Assembly: GCF_018499575.1 (NCBI RefSeq)
Contig: NZ_JAHDAP010000003.1
Span: forward strand, 1-64,000
Reading direction: 5' to 3'
Length of the DNA stretch: 64,000 nucleotides
DNA from: Streptococcus infantis
Lineage (GTDB): Bacteria > Bacillota > Bacilli > Lactobacillales > Streptococcaceae
A model generated the notes under the pieces. It ran no database searches and was not told the DNA's origin. It worked only from the letters and a program-made list of their open reading frames with translations. Of this stretch, positions 1 to 8,497 are shown piece by piece (the stretch's first letter is position 1; every line of letters starts with the position of its first letter). Position numbers and translations under genes: made by a program.

Positions 1-5
1 ACCCA

Positions 6-77
6 TAGTCCGTACGGGATTCGAACCCGTGTTACCGCCGTGAAAAGGCGGTGTCTTAACCCCTTGACCAACGGACC
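6..77 (-). tRNA. tRNA-Glu (anticodon UUC)
   Basis: The reverse strand folds into a full cloverleaf of 72 nt. The 7-bp acceptor stem starts GGTCCGT and pairs with ACGGACT. The anticodon stem CCGCC/GGCGG encloses the loop TTTTCAC with anticodon TTC. The T arm contains GGTTCGAATCC. CCA is not encoded. It has its own promoter at 100-127. Pneumococcal comX copies also lie beside tRNA-Glu and rRNA operons, so an rRNA operon may lie beyond the left edge. Confidence 0.97.
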
Positions 78-99
78 CTGAGCTTTTTCAACTCTTTCT

Positions 100-127
100 A
101 TTATATACACTTTTTGACGCTTGTCAA
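100..127 (-). promoter_or_regulatory. tRNA-Glu promoter
   Basis: Reverse strand: a perfect -35 TTGACA at 122-127, a 16-bp spacer and a perfect -10 TATAAT at 100-105, 22 bp upstream of the tRNA. It lies between the end of comX and the tRNA, so the tRNA need not depend on comX transcription. Confidence 0.85.
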
Positions 128-145
128 CTGGTTTGACTACTTTTT

Positions 146-625
146 TTATCTTTTTGGCGAAAAATCTTTTAGCACATGTCTCAGCTCTTTTAACATCGCT
201 TTTCTTCCTTTAAATCTCTCATCAGCAATCAATCTCTCATAAAGTTCCAATTTTTCTTTTCCTAATCCTGCTTTATATCCTTTAAGTACTTCTTGTAAAG
301 CATATGACTCATCTAACAGAAGACCTCCTTCTCCTAATCGGTGGCTAATTTCTCCGACCTCTTCATATGCTTGCCGATCTAATCTTCTTTTATAACTTTC
401 TTGTTTTCGAACTGCGTCTAAAATTCGGTTTCGGAATTTTGTTTTGAAATAGGTGTAGAATTGTTTATCTCTTTTTTCGGTGAATTCCGGGTAGTTTTCT
501 AATAATTCGTTAAGGCAAATCATTCCCTCTTGATCCCAATCTTCTTTTTCCCATAGATGTAGATAGTACTCTTTTCGGCACTTATGCACGATGGCTTTTA
601 CTTCATGGTAATATTTTTCTAACAT
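146..625 (-). CDS. comX: competence-specific alternative sigma factor ComX (SigX)
   Basis: ComX directs RNA polymerase to cin-box promoters of late competence (DNA uptake and recombination) genes. The 159-aa product has the pneumococcal length and shares conserved blocks recalled from that protein, such as KCR-EYYLHLWE, DWDQEGM, YFKTKFRNRILD, RKQES and EEVGEISHR. Two ATGs stand in tandem (626-628 and 623-625). The second is preferred because AAGGAGGG lies about 6 nt from it and the length then matches. Orientation toward tRNA-Glu with pbp2A upstream resembles the pneumococcal comX2 locus, but nusG, secE and rpmG are not between comX and pbp2A here. Other comX copies cannot be judged from this window. 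Confidence 0.93.
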   Translation of the reverse strand: MLEKYYHEVKAIVHKCRKEYYLHLWEKEDWDQEGMICLNELLENYPEFTEKRDKQFYTYFKTKFRNRILDAVRKQESYKRRLDRQAYEEVGEISHRLGEGGLLLDESYALQEVLKGYKAGLGKEKLELYERLIADERFKGRKAMLKELRHVLKDFSPKR

Positions 626-648
626 CATTACCCTCCTTTTCTTTATCC

Positions 649-657
649 AGTATATCA
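649..657 (-). promoter_or_regulatory. comX extended -10 promoter
   Basis: TGATATACT on the reverse strand is an extended -10 ending about 23 nt before the start codon. No recognisable -35 is present at the right distance, as expected for an activator-dependent promoter. A convincing ComE direct repeat could not be picked out by eye in 690-770. The pair ACAAGTAT-ACAAGCA there is only suggestive. Confidence 0.6.
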
Positions 658-771
658 GAGCTAAGTTTTACAGAACTCTTTCTTTTTTATTTTGCTTGTA
701 TACTTGTCTAAACTTATACTTGGGATATTTTAACATTTCTTTTAGATTATTTTTGAGGCTTTTCAGGATAC

Positions 772-800
772 AAAAAATGACAAGAACTGATTCTTGTCAT
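772..800 (-). terminator. Rho-independent terminator of pbp2A
   Basis: Ten-bp perfect stem ATGACAAGAA/TTCTTGTCAT with a 4-nt loop followed by six T on the reverse strand, directly after pbp2A. It insulates comX from pbp2A read-through. Confidence 0.9.
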
Positions 801-807
801 TCAAGAT

Positions 808-3033
808 TTATTGGAATAAATCTACGATTGTATCCCAGATAGTTTTGGCTTTTTCTTTAATTTTAGCATCAGAAATTGCTCGTTCTGCTTCATCTATAAG
901 ATTTTGAGCGCGTCCTTGGATATCACTGATTGAGTCATTTGTTTGTGTGCCTCCATTATCAGTTGACTGGCTTGGAACATTTTCAGGTGCAATCCCGTTA
1001 AGTTTATAGGCATTTTCAACTTTAAAGGTAGTTCCCGGCGTATAAGGAAGAATTGTTTCTGCCATACTTCTAAAAATATGAGCAGCTCCATTGGATGTCG
1101 AACCTGCTAGATAATGATTTTCATCAGTAGTCGGAAAACCAAGCCAATGACTAATGACGACATCAGGCGTGTACCCAATAACCCACTGGTCACTTGTATA
1201 CACAGGGTTGAAAGCCGCTTCTGTTGTACCTGTTTTCCCCGCCATAACATAACCATCTGGTGACGAACTTATTCCTGTACCATTTGTAAAGGTTCCTAGC
1301 ATCATACTAGTCATTTTATCAGCTACGGATTTATCTATTACGCGTTTTTGAGAATTTTTGTGAGTGGCAATTACTTGTCCACTTGCATTTTCAATGCGAG
1401 TAATAAAATGTGCTTCTGGCATCAAACCGTCGTTTGCAAATGCTGCATAAGCCTGTGCCATCTGGAGCGGATTTGTTTCTACACCACCCCCCAGAGCAAC
1501 ACCTAAGACACGGTCTACGTTCGTCAAGTTTAGTCCAAATTTCTCGCCTGATTCAAAAGCCTTATCAATCCCAAGCTCCTTAACTGTTGCTACTGCAGGA
1601 AGATTTAGCGATTCAGCTAAAGCTTGGTACATCGGAACTTCTGGAGACGTCTTGATTCCTGCGTAATTATCTACCTTGTAATCGCCATACTCCATGGTAT
1701 GATTATCCAACTCTTTATTAAGAGCCCATCCAGCTTCAACTGCTGGCGTGTAAACAACTAAAGGCTTAATCGTTGAACCTGGACTTCTTTTTGATTGAGT
1801 TGCATAGTTGAAATTTCGGAAACCAGCTTTATCATCCCCTGCTACACGACCAACAACTCCTCTAACTCCTCCTGTTTTTGGTTCTAGAGCAACACTACCC
1901 GACTCAGCATGAGTTCCATCTTCTGCTGTTGGGAATAGAGAAGTGTTTTCATAAATGACCTGCATGTTAGCTTGGTAATTTTGATCTAGTTCCGTATATA
2001 TACGATAGCCGTTGTTCACAATTTCTTCTTCTGTTAGATTGTACTTTTCAATTGCTTCATTAACAACTGCATCAAAATAGGATGGATATCGGTAGTCTGA
2101 AACTTTCCCTTCATAAGCATCTTGTAGCTGAGATGCCATATCAACACCCAAAGCTTCCTCTTCTTTGTTCTTATCAATATAACCAGCAGCTACCATGTTC
2201 TGTAAGACGGTATCCCTACGATTAGTAGAATCTTCAATAGAATTGATAGGGTTATATAATTCCGGTCCTTTGAGCATTCCTGCCAAGGTTGCGGCTTCAT
2301 CAAGTGTCAGTTGAGAAGCTGAAACCCCAAAGTATTTTTTACTTGCATCTTCAACACCCCAAACTCCGTTTCCGAAGTAGGCATTGTTCAAGTACATGGT
2401 TAGAATTTCTTTTTTGCTGTATTTTTTTGTCAATTCTAAAGCTAGAAAGAATTCTTTTGCCTTTCTCTGAACAGTCTGGTCTTGAGAAAGATAGGCATTC
2501 TTCGCTAATTGTTGGGTAATTGTGGAGCCACCCCCTGAGCGCCCGCCCGTTACTATTGCTAGGAAGAAACGAGCATAATTAATACCATCGTTCTTATAGA
2601 AGCTTCTATCTTCTGTCGCAATAACAGCATTCTGCAAATCTTCACTAATATCAGCAAGCTCAACATAGGTTCCTTTTTGTCCTGACAGAGCACCTGCTTC
2701 TTTTTCCTCCCTATCAAAAATCAAGGTCCGAGTTTTCAGGGCGTTTTGCAGGTCGGTAACATTTGTTGATTTTGCTAAAGCAAATAGATAGACTCCGACA
2801 AACAAGCTGGCGCTGAGTCCTAGAATCAGAAAAATTTTGGTCAAGTGATAGCGACGCCAAAATTTTCGAATAGGGCCAACTGCACCGGTCTTCTTTCGCC
2901 CCCCTCTTGAACGTCTTAAATTACTTGACTCATTTTCTTCATAGTCAACTTCGTTAATCTCTGTTTCTTCAATTTCAGATTCTTCTTTCTTAAATAAGGA
3001 AAGAAATTTTTCAAATAATGTATCTAATTTCAT
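808..3033 (-). CDS. pbp2A: bifunctional penicillin-binding protein 2A (class A PBP)
   Basis: This membrane-anchored enzyme polymerises lipid II glycan strands and cross-links stem peptides. The 741-aa product has a cytoplasmic N-terminus of about 65 residues, one membrane helix (about 66-87), a GT51 glycosyltransferase domain with catalytic Glu in EDRSF (141-145) and the GGGSTITQQLAKN motif (167-180), and a transpeptidase domain with STIK (Ser420-Lys423), SLN (475-477) and KTG (600-602). All catalytic motifs are intact. Its start codon lies back-to-back with the forward rluD-like gene, so the two are divergent. A terminator follows the stop. Confidence 0.95.
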   Translation of the reverse strand: MKLDTLFEKFLSLFKKEESEIEETEINEVDYEENESSNLRRSRGGRKKTGAVGPIRKFWRRYHLTKIFLILGLSASLFVGVYLFALAKSTNVTDLQNALKTRTLIFDREEKEAGALSGQKGTYVELADISEDLQNAVIATEDRSFYKNDGINYARFFLAIVTGGRSGGGSTITQQLAKNAYLSQDQTVQRKAKEFFLALELTKKYSKKEILTMYLNNAYFGNGVWGVEDASKKYFGVSASQLTLDEAATLAGMLKGPELYNPINSIEDSTNRRDTVLQNMVAAGYIDKNKEEEALGVDMASQLQDAYEGKVSDYRYPSYFDAVVNEAIEKYNLTEEEIVNNGYRIYTELDQNYQANMQVIYENTSLFPTAEDGTHAESGSVALEPKTGGVRGVVGRVAGDDKAGFRNFNYATQSKRSPGSTIKPLVVYTPAVEAGWALNKELDNHTMEYGDYKVDNYAGIKTSPEVPMYQALAESLNLPAVATVKELGIDKAFESGEKFGLNLTNVDRVLGVALGGGVETNPLQMAQAYAAFANDGLMPEAHFITRIENASGQVIATHKNSQKRVIDKSVADKMTSMMLGTFTNGTGISSSPDGYVMAGKTGTTEAAFNPVYTSDQWVIGYTPDVVISHWLGFPTTDENHYLAGSTSNGAAHIFRSMAETILPYTPGTTFKVENAYKLNGIAPENVPSQSTDNGGTQTNDSISDIQGRAQNLIDEAERAISDAKIKEKAKTIWDTIVDLFQ

Positions 3034-3121
3034 GCGTATATTTTATCATCTTCCCCATAGGAAGACAAGAATTTTGCTGGTTGCCCTGTCCAAATACACC
3101 ATTTTTTGTTACAATATCTGT

Positions 3122-4057
3122 ATGAAAATTACCTTTATAATCCCAGATTCTCTACCTGAAATGACCGTCAAATTTTTCCTAGAAGAACAGCTGTTAATTC
3201 CTCGAAAAATCAGGCACTTTTTGAGAATCAAGAAACACATTCTCGTTAATCAAAAAGAAGTCCATTGGCATCAAACGGTCAAGGCCGGAGATGAGTGCCA
3301 ATTGATTTTCGACGAGGAAGATTATCCTACAAAAGAAATTCTCTGGGGAAACCCCAAACTTGTCGAAGAAGTCTATCAAGATCAGTATTTAATTATCGTC
3401 AATAAACCCGAGGGTATGAAGACACATGGGAATCAGCCCGATGAGATAGCTCTTCTCAATCATGTCAGCGCCTATGTTGGTCAAACTTGCTATGTTGTTC
3501 ATAGACTAGATATGGAAACAAGTGGTCTCGTACTGTTTGCGAAGAATCCATTCATTCTGCCTATCCTTAATCGCTTATTAGAAAAGAAAGAGATTTCTCG
3601 AGAATACTGGGCTCTGGTTGATGGAAGATTAGAGGCTAAGGACTTGATCTTCCGAGATAAAATCGGTCGCAATCGTCACGATCGTAGAAAAAGAATTGTG
3701 GATCAAAAAAACGGTCAATACGCCGAAACTCATGTAACTCGGTTAAAACAATTTCAAAACAAAACCAGTCTCGTTCAGTGTAGATTAAAAACAGGACGTA
3801 CTCATCAGATTCGAGTCCACCTATCTCACCACAACCATCCAATCGCTGGAGACCCCCTCTATAATCCAAGTTCTAGAACTAGCAGACTAATGCTTCACGC
3901 ATATAAACTATCCTTTATCCACCCTCTGACTTTAAAACAACTAAGCTTTACTGCTCTATCAGATTCATTTGAAAGAGAAATAAAACAAAATGAGAGTGGG
4001 ACAGAAATCGGTAATTCGTTAGAATTCGATTTCGTCGTTCCACCTCCGCACAATTGA
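3122..4057 (+). CDS. RluA/RluD-family rRNA pseudouridine synthase, C-terminus encoded by a repeat
   Basis: It isomerises uridine to pseudouridine in structured RNA, most likely 23S rRNA. An S4-like N-terminal region (about 1-65) is followed by the catalytic domain with HRLD and Asp130 in HRLDMETSGLVLFAK, and TGRTHQIRVH further on. The start at 3122 (MKITFIIP) is chosen because an upstream ATG at 3032 would overlap the pbp2A start and adds no family-like sequence. The product is 311 aa. Its last residues, from about GTEIGNS to PPPHN, are read from a 175-bp intergenic repeat (3992-4166) that supplies the stop and a terminator hairpin. The ancestral C-terminus is therefore probably replaced. Which uridine is modified cannot be told. 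Confidence 0.88.
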   Translation: MKITFIIPDSLPEMTVKFFLEEQLLIPRKIRHFLRIKKHILVNQKEVHWHQTVKAGDECQLIFDEEDYPTKEILWGNPKLVEEVYQDQYLIIVNKPEGMKTHGNQPDEIALLNHVSAYVGQTCYVVHRLDMETSGLVLFAKNPFILPILNRLLEKKEISREYWALVDGRLEAKDLIFRDKIGRNRHDRRKRIVDQKNGQYAETHVTRLKQFQNKTSLVQCRLKTGRTHQIRVHLSHHNHPIAGDPLYNPSSRTSRLMLHAYKLSFIHPLTLKQLSFTALSDSFEREIKQNESGTEIGNSLEFDFVVPPPHN

Positions 4058-4166
4058 GTAAGGCTGTAAAAGCTGATGAAATCAGCGTAGTAGAGCCCAC
4101 TCAACCACTGCGTCTTGCTCCACAATCCAAAGACAATTGAGAGGCTAGGACTTTTGTCCCAGCCTC
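3992..4166 (+). repeat. 175-bp intergenic repeat, copy A
   Basis: Nearly identical in inverted orientation to 59088-59261. The ends are imperfect inverted repeats (GAGAGTGGGACAG... and the complement of GAGGCTGGGACAAAAG), as in a small non-coding mobile element. I see no transposase and do not recognise it as BOX, RUP or SPRITE. The distal end holds a terminator hairpin. Differences from copy B are few, for example CACAATTGAGTAAGG against CACAGTTGAGTAGGG. Confidence 0.9.
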
Positions 4167-4174
4167 ATTTTTTC
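4141..4174 (+). terminator. terminator carried by repeat copy A
   Basis: Stem GAGGCTAGGAC/GTCCCAGCCTC with a TTTT loop and one A/C mismatch, followed by ATTTTTTC. It lies just after the pseudouridine synthase stop. Confidence 0.75.
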
Positions 4175-4182
4175 ATATATAC

Positions 4183-4212
4183 AAAAAAAGCAAGACCAGT
4201 TGGCCTTGCTTT
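4183..4212 (-). terminator. terminator of gap (probably bidirectional)
   Basis: Stem AGCAAGGCCA/TGGTCTTGCT followed by a T run on the reverse strand, after the gap stop. The forward strand also has a short T run after the stem. Confidence 0.88.
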
Positions 4213-4226
4213 TATCGACTCAGAAA

Positions 4227-5237
4227 TTATTTAGCAATTTTTGCGAAGTATTCAAGAGTACGAACAAGTTGTGCAGTGTAAGACATTTCGTTGTCGTACC
4301 ATGATACAACTTTAACTAATTGTTTACCGTCAACGTCAAGAACTTTAGTTTGAGTTGCGTCAAACAATGATCCGTAAGACATACCTACAACGTCTGAAGA
4401 AACGATTGGATCTTCAGTGTAACCGTATGATTCGTTAGCTACAGCTTTCATAGCTGCATTTACTTCATCAACAGTGACGTTCTTTTCAAGAACAACTACC
4501 AATTCAGTAACTGATCCAGTTGGAGTAGGAACGCGTTGTGCAGCTCCGTCCAATTTACCGTTCAATTCAGGGATAACCAAACCGATTGCTTTAGCAGCAC
4601 CAGTTGAGTTAGGAACGATGTTAGCAGCACCAGCACGAGCACGACGAAGGTCACCTTTACGGTGTGGACCGTCAAGGATCATTTGGTCACCAGTGTAAGC
4701 GTGGATAGTAGTCATCAATCCTTCAACAACACCGAAGTTATCTTGAAGAGCTTTAGCCATTGGAGCCAAGCAGTTTGTAGTACATGAAGCACCTGAGATA
4801 ACTGTTTCAGTACCATCAAGAATATCGTGGTTAGTGTTAAATACGACTGTTTTAACATCTGATCCACCAGGAGCAGTGATAACAACTTTCTTAGCACCAC
4901 CAGCATGCAAGTGTTTTTCAGCAGCTGCTTTAGTAGCAAAGAAACCAGTTGCTTCAAGAACGATTTCTACACCGTCGTTAGCCCAGTCGATTTGTTCTGG
5001 ATCGCGTTCAGCAGAAACTTTAACGAATTTACCGTTAACTTCGAATCCACCTTCTTTAACTTCCACAGTACCGTCGAAACGACCTTGAGTTGTGTCATAT
5101 TTCAACAAGTGTGCAAGCATTACTGGATCTGTAAGGTCGTTGATGCGAGTAACTTCAACACCTTCTACGTTTTGGATACGACGGAAAGCAAGACGTCCGA
5201 TACGACCGAAACCGTTAATACCAACTTTAACTACCAT
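4227..5237 (-). CDS. gap: glyceraldehyde-3-phosphate dehydrogenase (NAD-dependent)
   Basis: Glycolytic oxidation and phosphorylation of glyceraldehyde 3-phosphate to 1,3-bisphosphoglycerate. The 336-aa product has the N-terminal NAD-binding motif [10 protein letters not shown], the catalytic Cys152 in [11 protein letters not shown], and HAYTGDQ further on. The start at 5237 (MVVKVGING) is set by TAAGGAGG nine nt upstream, although the frame stays open further 5'. Cytoplasmic; also known as a surface-found moonlighting protein in streptococci (family knowledge). A monocistronic unit with a strong promoter overlapped by a cre site. Confidence 0.97.
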   Translation of the reverse strand: MVVKVGINGFGRIGRLAFRRIQNVEGVEVTRINDLTDPVMLAHLLKYDTTQGRFDGTVEVKEGGFEVNGKFVKVSAERDPEQIDWANDGVEIVLEATGFFATKAAAEKHLHAGGAKKVVITAPGGSDVKTVVFNTNHDILDGTETVISGASCTTNCLAPMAKALQDNFGVVEGLMTTIHAYTGDQMILDGPHRKGDLRRARAGAANIVPNSTGAAKAIGLVIPELNGKLDGAAQRVPTPTGSVTELVVVLEKNVTVDEVNAAMKAVANESYGYTEDPIVSSDVVGMSYGSLFDATQTKVLDVDGKQLVKVVSWYDNEMSYTAQLVRTLEYFAKIAK

Positions 5238-5323
5238 TAGTGATTTCCTCCTTATGAAAATCATGAAAATTTTATTGTGAAAAGAGTAACTTGAATCACT
5301 ACAAATCACCTTTCAACAAACCT

Positions 5324-5361
5324 ATTATATAACTATTTTAGTTTTATTGCAAGCGCTGACG
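5324..5361 (-). promoter_or_regulatory. gap promoter with overlapping cre-like (CcpA) site
   Basis: Reverse strand: -35 TTGCAA at 5347-5352, a 17-bp spacer and a perfect -10 TATAAT at 5324-5329. The forward strand at 5347-5361 reads TTGCAAGCGCTGACG, one mismatch from the cre consensus WTGNAANCGNWNNCW, and it covers the -35. CcpA binding here would be expected to affect gap transcription. Confidence 0.7.
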
Positions 5362-5505
5362 TTGATTTTCACTTCAGTTTTCTACTTTCTAGATACACAA
5401 TTTTATATAGATTCCCTTTGTCAAAAGTCTATCAACATACATCTTTATAGTTATTTACAAAATTTTTTTGTTAAACTTTTAACCTCTTCTATTTTGAAAA
5501 ACTAT
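5362..5505 (+). other. AT-rich spacer between gap promoter and adhE terminator
   Basis: The 309-nt stretch between gap and adhE (5238-5546) holds the gap leader and promoter on the right side of gap, the adhE terminator next to adhE, and between them this very AT-rich sequence. I see no gene with a ribosome binding site or other clear element in it. Confidence 0.6.
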
Positions 5506-5533
5506 AAAAAGAGACAGGATTACTCCTGCCTCT
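5506..5533 (-). terminator. terminator of adhE
   Basis: Stem AGAGGCAGGA/TCCTGTCTCT with loop GTAA, followed by TTTT on the reverse strand, 14 nt after the adhE stop. Confidence 0.88.
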
Positions 5534-5546
5534 GACTGATAATCAA

Positions 5547-8198
5547 TTATTTAAGACGTCCTGGTCTTTCTTTGTAACCATAGTAAGCATCTTCGATGAT
5601 TTCTTGCATATGATCAACCATTGGAAGACGTGGGTTTGCAGGCGAACATTGATCTTCATAAGCAAGGAAGGCCAATTCACGTGAATGTTCTTTCCATTCT
5701 TTCTCGTCAACACCTTGTGCTTTGAAGTTCATTTCGATACCTACGCGCTCACCGAGTTCGTAAACAGCTTTAGCATAAGATGCAACTCCTTCTTCCGGAG
5801 TAGAAGCTGGAAGTCCAAGCATACGAGCGATATCTTGATATTTCTCATCTGCACGGTAGTAGTTGTACTTAGGCCATGTAGCTGTCTTAGCTGGGCGTGT
5901 ACCATTGTAACGGATAACGTATGGAAGCAAGATTGCATTTGTACGTCCGTGAACTGTGTGGAATTGTGCACCAATCTTGTGAGCCATTGAGTGAGAAATA
6001 CCTAGGAAGGCATTAGCAAAGGCCATACCAGCAATAGTTGAAGCGTTATGCATTTTCTCACGTGAATGGAAGTCTGCATTCTTAACTGAACTTTCAAGGT
6101 TTTCAAATACGAGTTTAATCGCTTGAAGAGCAAGACCGTCAGTGTAGTCGCTAGCCATTTGTGATACGTAAGCTTCAGTCGCGTGAGTCAATACGTCCAT
6201 ACCAGTATCAGCAGCAACAAATCCAGGAACTGTCAATACCAAAGCAGGGTCTACGATTGCCACAGTTGGTGTCAATGAGTAGTCAGCGATTGGGTATTTA
6301 CGGTTGTTCGCTTTATCAGAGATAACGGCAAATGGAGTTACTTCAGATCCTGTACCAGATGTAGTTGGGATAGCGATGAATTTAGTCTTCTTACCAAGTA
6401 ATGGGAATTTGAAGGCACGTTTACGGATATCCATGAATTTTTGTACAAGGTCACGGAAGTCCACTTCTGGTTGCTCGTAGAAGAGCCACATTACTTTAGC
6501 AGCATCCATTGGTGATCCACCACCAAGAGCGATGATTGTATCTGGTTTGAAGGCACGCATAATCTCAGTACCACGTTCAACTGTAGTGATATCTGGATCT
6601 GGTTCTACATCTGCAAAGATTTGGTAAACAACCTTATTGCGACGAAGGTCAAGTTGTTCGATGATACGATCAAGGAAGCCAAGCTCTACCATAGCATGGT
6701 CAGTAACGATCATGACACGCTCAACGTCACGACATTTTTGAAGGTATTGAATTGAATCACGTTCAAAGTATGTTTTTGAAGGAAGTTTCATCCATTGCAT
6801 GTTATTTCTCCGTCTTCCGACTTTTTTGATATTCAAGAGGTTAATGGCGCTAACGTTATCCCCAACTGAGTTACGTCCATAAGAACCACATCCGAGTGTC
6901 AATGATGGCAAGAAGGCATTGTAAACGTCCCCGATACCACCGAAAGTAGAAGGTGAGTTACAGATAACACGAATAGCTTTAACAGCTTTACCAAATTCTT
7001 TAGTCAATTCTTCATCAGCAGTGTGGATGGCAGCTGAGTGTCCAAGTCCGTTAAATTCAACCATTTGACGAGCTTTAGCAATACCATCTTCACGGCTTTC
7101 AGATTTCAAAACTGCGATAACTGGTGACAATTTTTCACGAGTCAATGGCTCGTTTTCACCAACTTCTTTACATTCTGCAGCAAGAATGTTTGTTCCTTCT
7201 GGAACAGTAAATCCTGCTTGCTCTGCAATCCAAGTTGCTGGTTTACCAACGATGTCAGCGTTCAATTTTGCACCAGCACAGTTTTTGCTGTTTGCTTTCA
7301 CGCCGAAGCAGAATTCTTCAAGAAGAGCTTTTTCTTTTTTGTTTACAAAGTAAGTGTGATATGATTTGAACTCTGCTACGAATTCATCGTAAATCTCTTT
7401 ATCGATGATAACCGCTTGTTCAGATGCACAGACCATACCGTTATCAAATGATTTAGACATTACGATATCGTGAGCAGCTTGGCGGATGTTAGCTGATTTT
7501 TCAACATAAGCTGGAACGTTTCCGGCACCTACCCCAAGAGCTGGTTTACCACATGAGTAAGCCGCTTTAACCATGGCATTACCACCTGTCGCAAGGATTG
7601 TCGCAACACCTTCGTGGTTCATCAATGCGCTAGTTGCTTCCATAGATGGTTCAGTAATCCACTGTATACAGTTCTCAGGAGCACCTGCTTTAATCGCTGC
7701 ATCACGAACGATTTGAGCTGCGTGAGCTGATGATTCTTGAGCTGATGGGTGGAATGCAAAGACAATAGGATTACGAGTCTTCAATGAAATCAATGCTTTA
7801 AAGATTGCTGTTGAAGTAGGGTTAGTTGTTGGAGTGATACCACAAACAACACCAACTGGTTCAGCGATAAGAGTCAATCCTGTTACATCATCTTCTTCGA
7901 TAACACCAACTGTTTTAGTGTGGCGCATGTTGTTTACTACGTGCTCACAAGCAAATAGGTTCTTAGTTGCTTTATCTTCAAATACTCCACGTCCTGTTTC
8001 TTCAAAGGCATGTAGAGCCAATTCTCCGTGAGCATCAAGTGCTGCAACTGAAGCTTTTGCTACGATATAATCGACTTGATCTTGGTCAAGTTTACGCATT
8101 TCTTCAAGAGCAACCAAAGCTTTTTGCACCAAACCGTCGACATGCTTTTCAGCAGCGAGTTTCTTTTCCTCTGGTGTTACAGTTTTTTTATCAGCCAT
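5547..8198 (-). CDS. adhE: bifunctional acetaldehyde-CoA/alcohol dehydrogenase
   Basis: It reduces acetyl-CoA to acetaldehyde and then ethanol, re-oxidising two NADH in mixed-acid fermentation. The 883-aa product has an N-terminal CoA-acylating aldehyde dehydrogenase domain (about 1-440; catalytic Cys in DNGMVCASEQ) and a C-terminal iron-dependent alcohol dehydrogenase domain (about 450-870; metal-binding histidines in HSMAHKIGAQFHTVHGRTN). The start at 8198 (MADKKTVT) is favoured over an in-frame ATG 17 codons upstream, because GGAGG precedes it and the promoter's predicted transcript starts at about 8249. AdhE proteins form spirosome filaments (family knowledge). Confidence 0.97.
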   Translation of the reverse strand: MADKKTVTPEEKKLAAEKHVDGLVQKALVALEEMRKLDQDQVDYIVAKASVAALDAHGELALHAFEETGRGVFEDKATKNLFACEHVVNNMRHTKTVGVIEEDDVTGLTLIAEPVGVVCGITPTTNPTSTAIFKALISLKTRNPIVFAFHPSAQESSAHAAQIVRDAAIKAGAPENCIQWITEPSMEATSALMNHEGVATILATGGNAMVKAAYSCGKPALGVGAGNVPAYVEKSANIRQAAHDIVMSKSFDNGMVCASEQAVIIDKEIYDEFVAEFKSYHTYFVNKKEKALLEEFCFGVKANSKNCAGAKLNADIVGKPATWIAEQAGFTVPEGTNILAAECKEVGENEPLTREKLSPVIAVLKSESREDGIAKARQMVEFNGLGHSAAIHTADEELTKEFGKAVKAIRVICNSPSTFGGIGDVYNAFLPSLTLGCGSYGRNSVGDNVSAINLLNIKKVGRRRNNMQWMKLPSKTYFERDSIQYLQKCRDVERVMIVTDHAMVELGFLDRIIEQLDLRRNKVVYQIFADVEPDPDITTVERGTEIMRAFKPDTIIALGGGSPMDAAKVMWLFYEQPEVDFRDLVQKFMDIRKRAFKFPLLGKKTKFIAIPTTSGTGSEVTPFAVISDKANNRKYPIADYSLTPTVAIVDPALVLTVPGFVAADTGMDVLTHATEAYVSQMASDYTDGLALQAIKLVFENLESSVKNADFHSREKMHNASTIAGMAFANAFLGISHSMAHKIGAQFHTVHGRTNAILLPYVIRYNGTRPAKTATWPKYNYYRADEKYQDIARMLGLPASTPEEGVASYAKAVYELGERVGIEMNFKAQGVDEKEWKEHSRELAFLAYEDQCSPANPRLPMVDHMQEIIEDAYYGYKERPGRLK

Positions 8199-8241
8199 AT
8201 TTTCCTCCATAGCTTTCAAGGATTGTAAATCCATTGTTAAT

Positions 8242-8410
8242 TTTTTCACAATCTTATTATACCTCTTTTTCCAAAATTTGTAAACAGTTTCATAGAAATT
8301 TCACAAACTTTTTTTATTTCCTTGTGAAAATATTTTTGTACATGCCTACACATGCACTTTTACACTCCCACTTTGTGAATAATTCAATAAAACTTTTATT
8401 TTTCACAAAT
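8242..8410 (-). promoter_or_regulatory. cluster of Rex-like TTGTGAA half-sites upstream of adhE
   Basis: TTGTGAA or its complement occurs repeatedly: around 8245-8254, 8301-8306, 8322-8328, 8373-8379 and 8402-8408. The best two-sided match is TTGTGAATAATTCAATAA at 8373-8390, against the Rex consensus TTGTGAAnnnnTTCACAA. Rex senses the NADH/NAD ratio and controls adhE in several Firmicutes (established for the family). The individual sites are imperfect. Confidence 0.55.
8256..8284 (-). promoter_or_regulatory. adhE promoter
   Basis: Reverse strand: -35 TTTACA at 8279-8284, a 17-bp spacer and -10 TATAAT at 8256-8261, giving a leader of about 50 nt to the start at 8198. Confidence 0.8.
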
Positions 8411-8448
8411 TCCATTGTAAAAAGGTATTGTAAAGCATCTCAATTTCC

Positions 8449-8463
8449 ATGTAAGCGCTTTCT
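8449..8463 (+). promoter_or_regulatory. cre site upstream of adhE
   Basis: ATGTAAGCGCTTTCT matches WTGNAANCGNWNNCW at every position. It lies about 170 bp upstream of the adhE -35 and just after the MORN gene stop. CcpA control of adhE is the simplest reading. Confidence 0.75.
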
Positions 8464-8497
8464 GTTTACGCAGTATAATACCCCCTCTAAGAGGAGG

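Noticed and set aside
5187..5309. Longer gap product with a 24-residue N-terminal extension
   Set aside because: The extension lies between the promoter and the GGAGG that serves MVVKVGING, and no GAPDH has such a leader.
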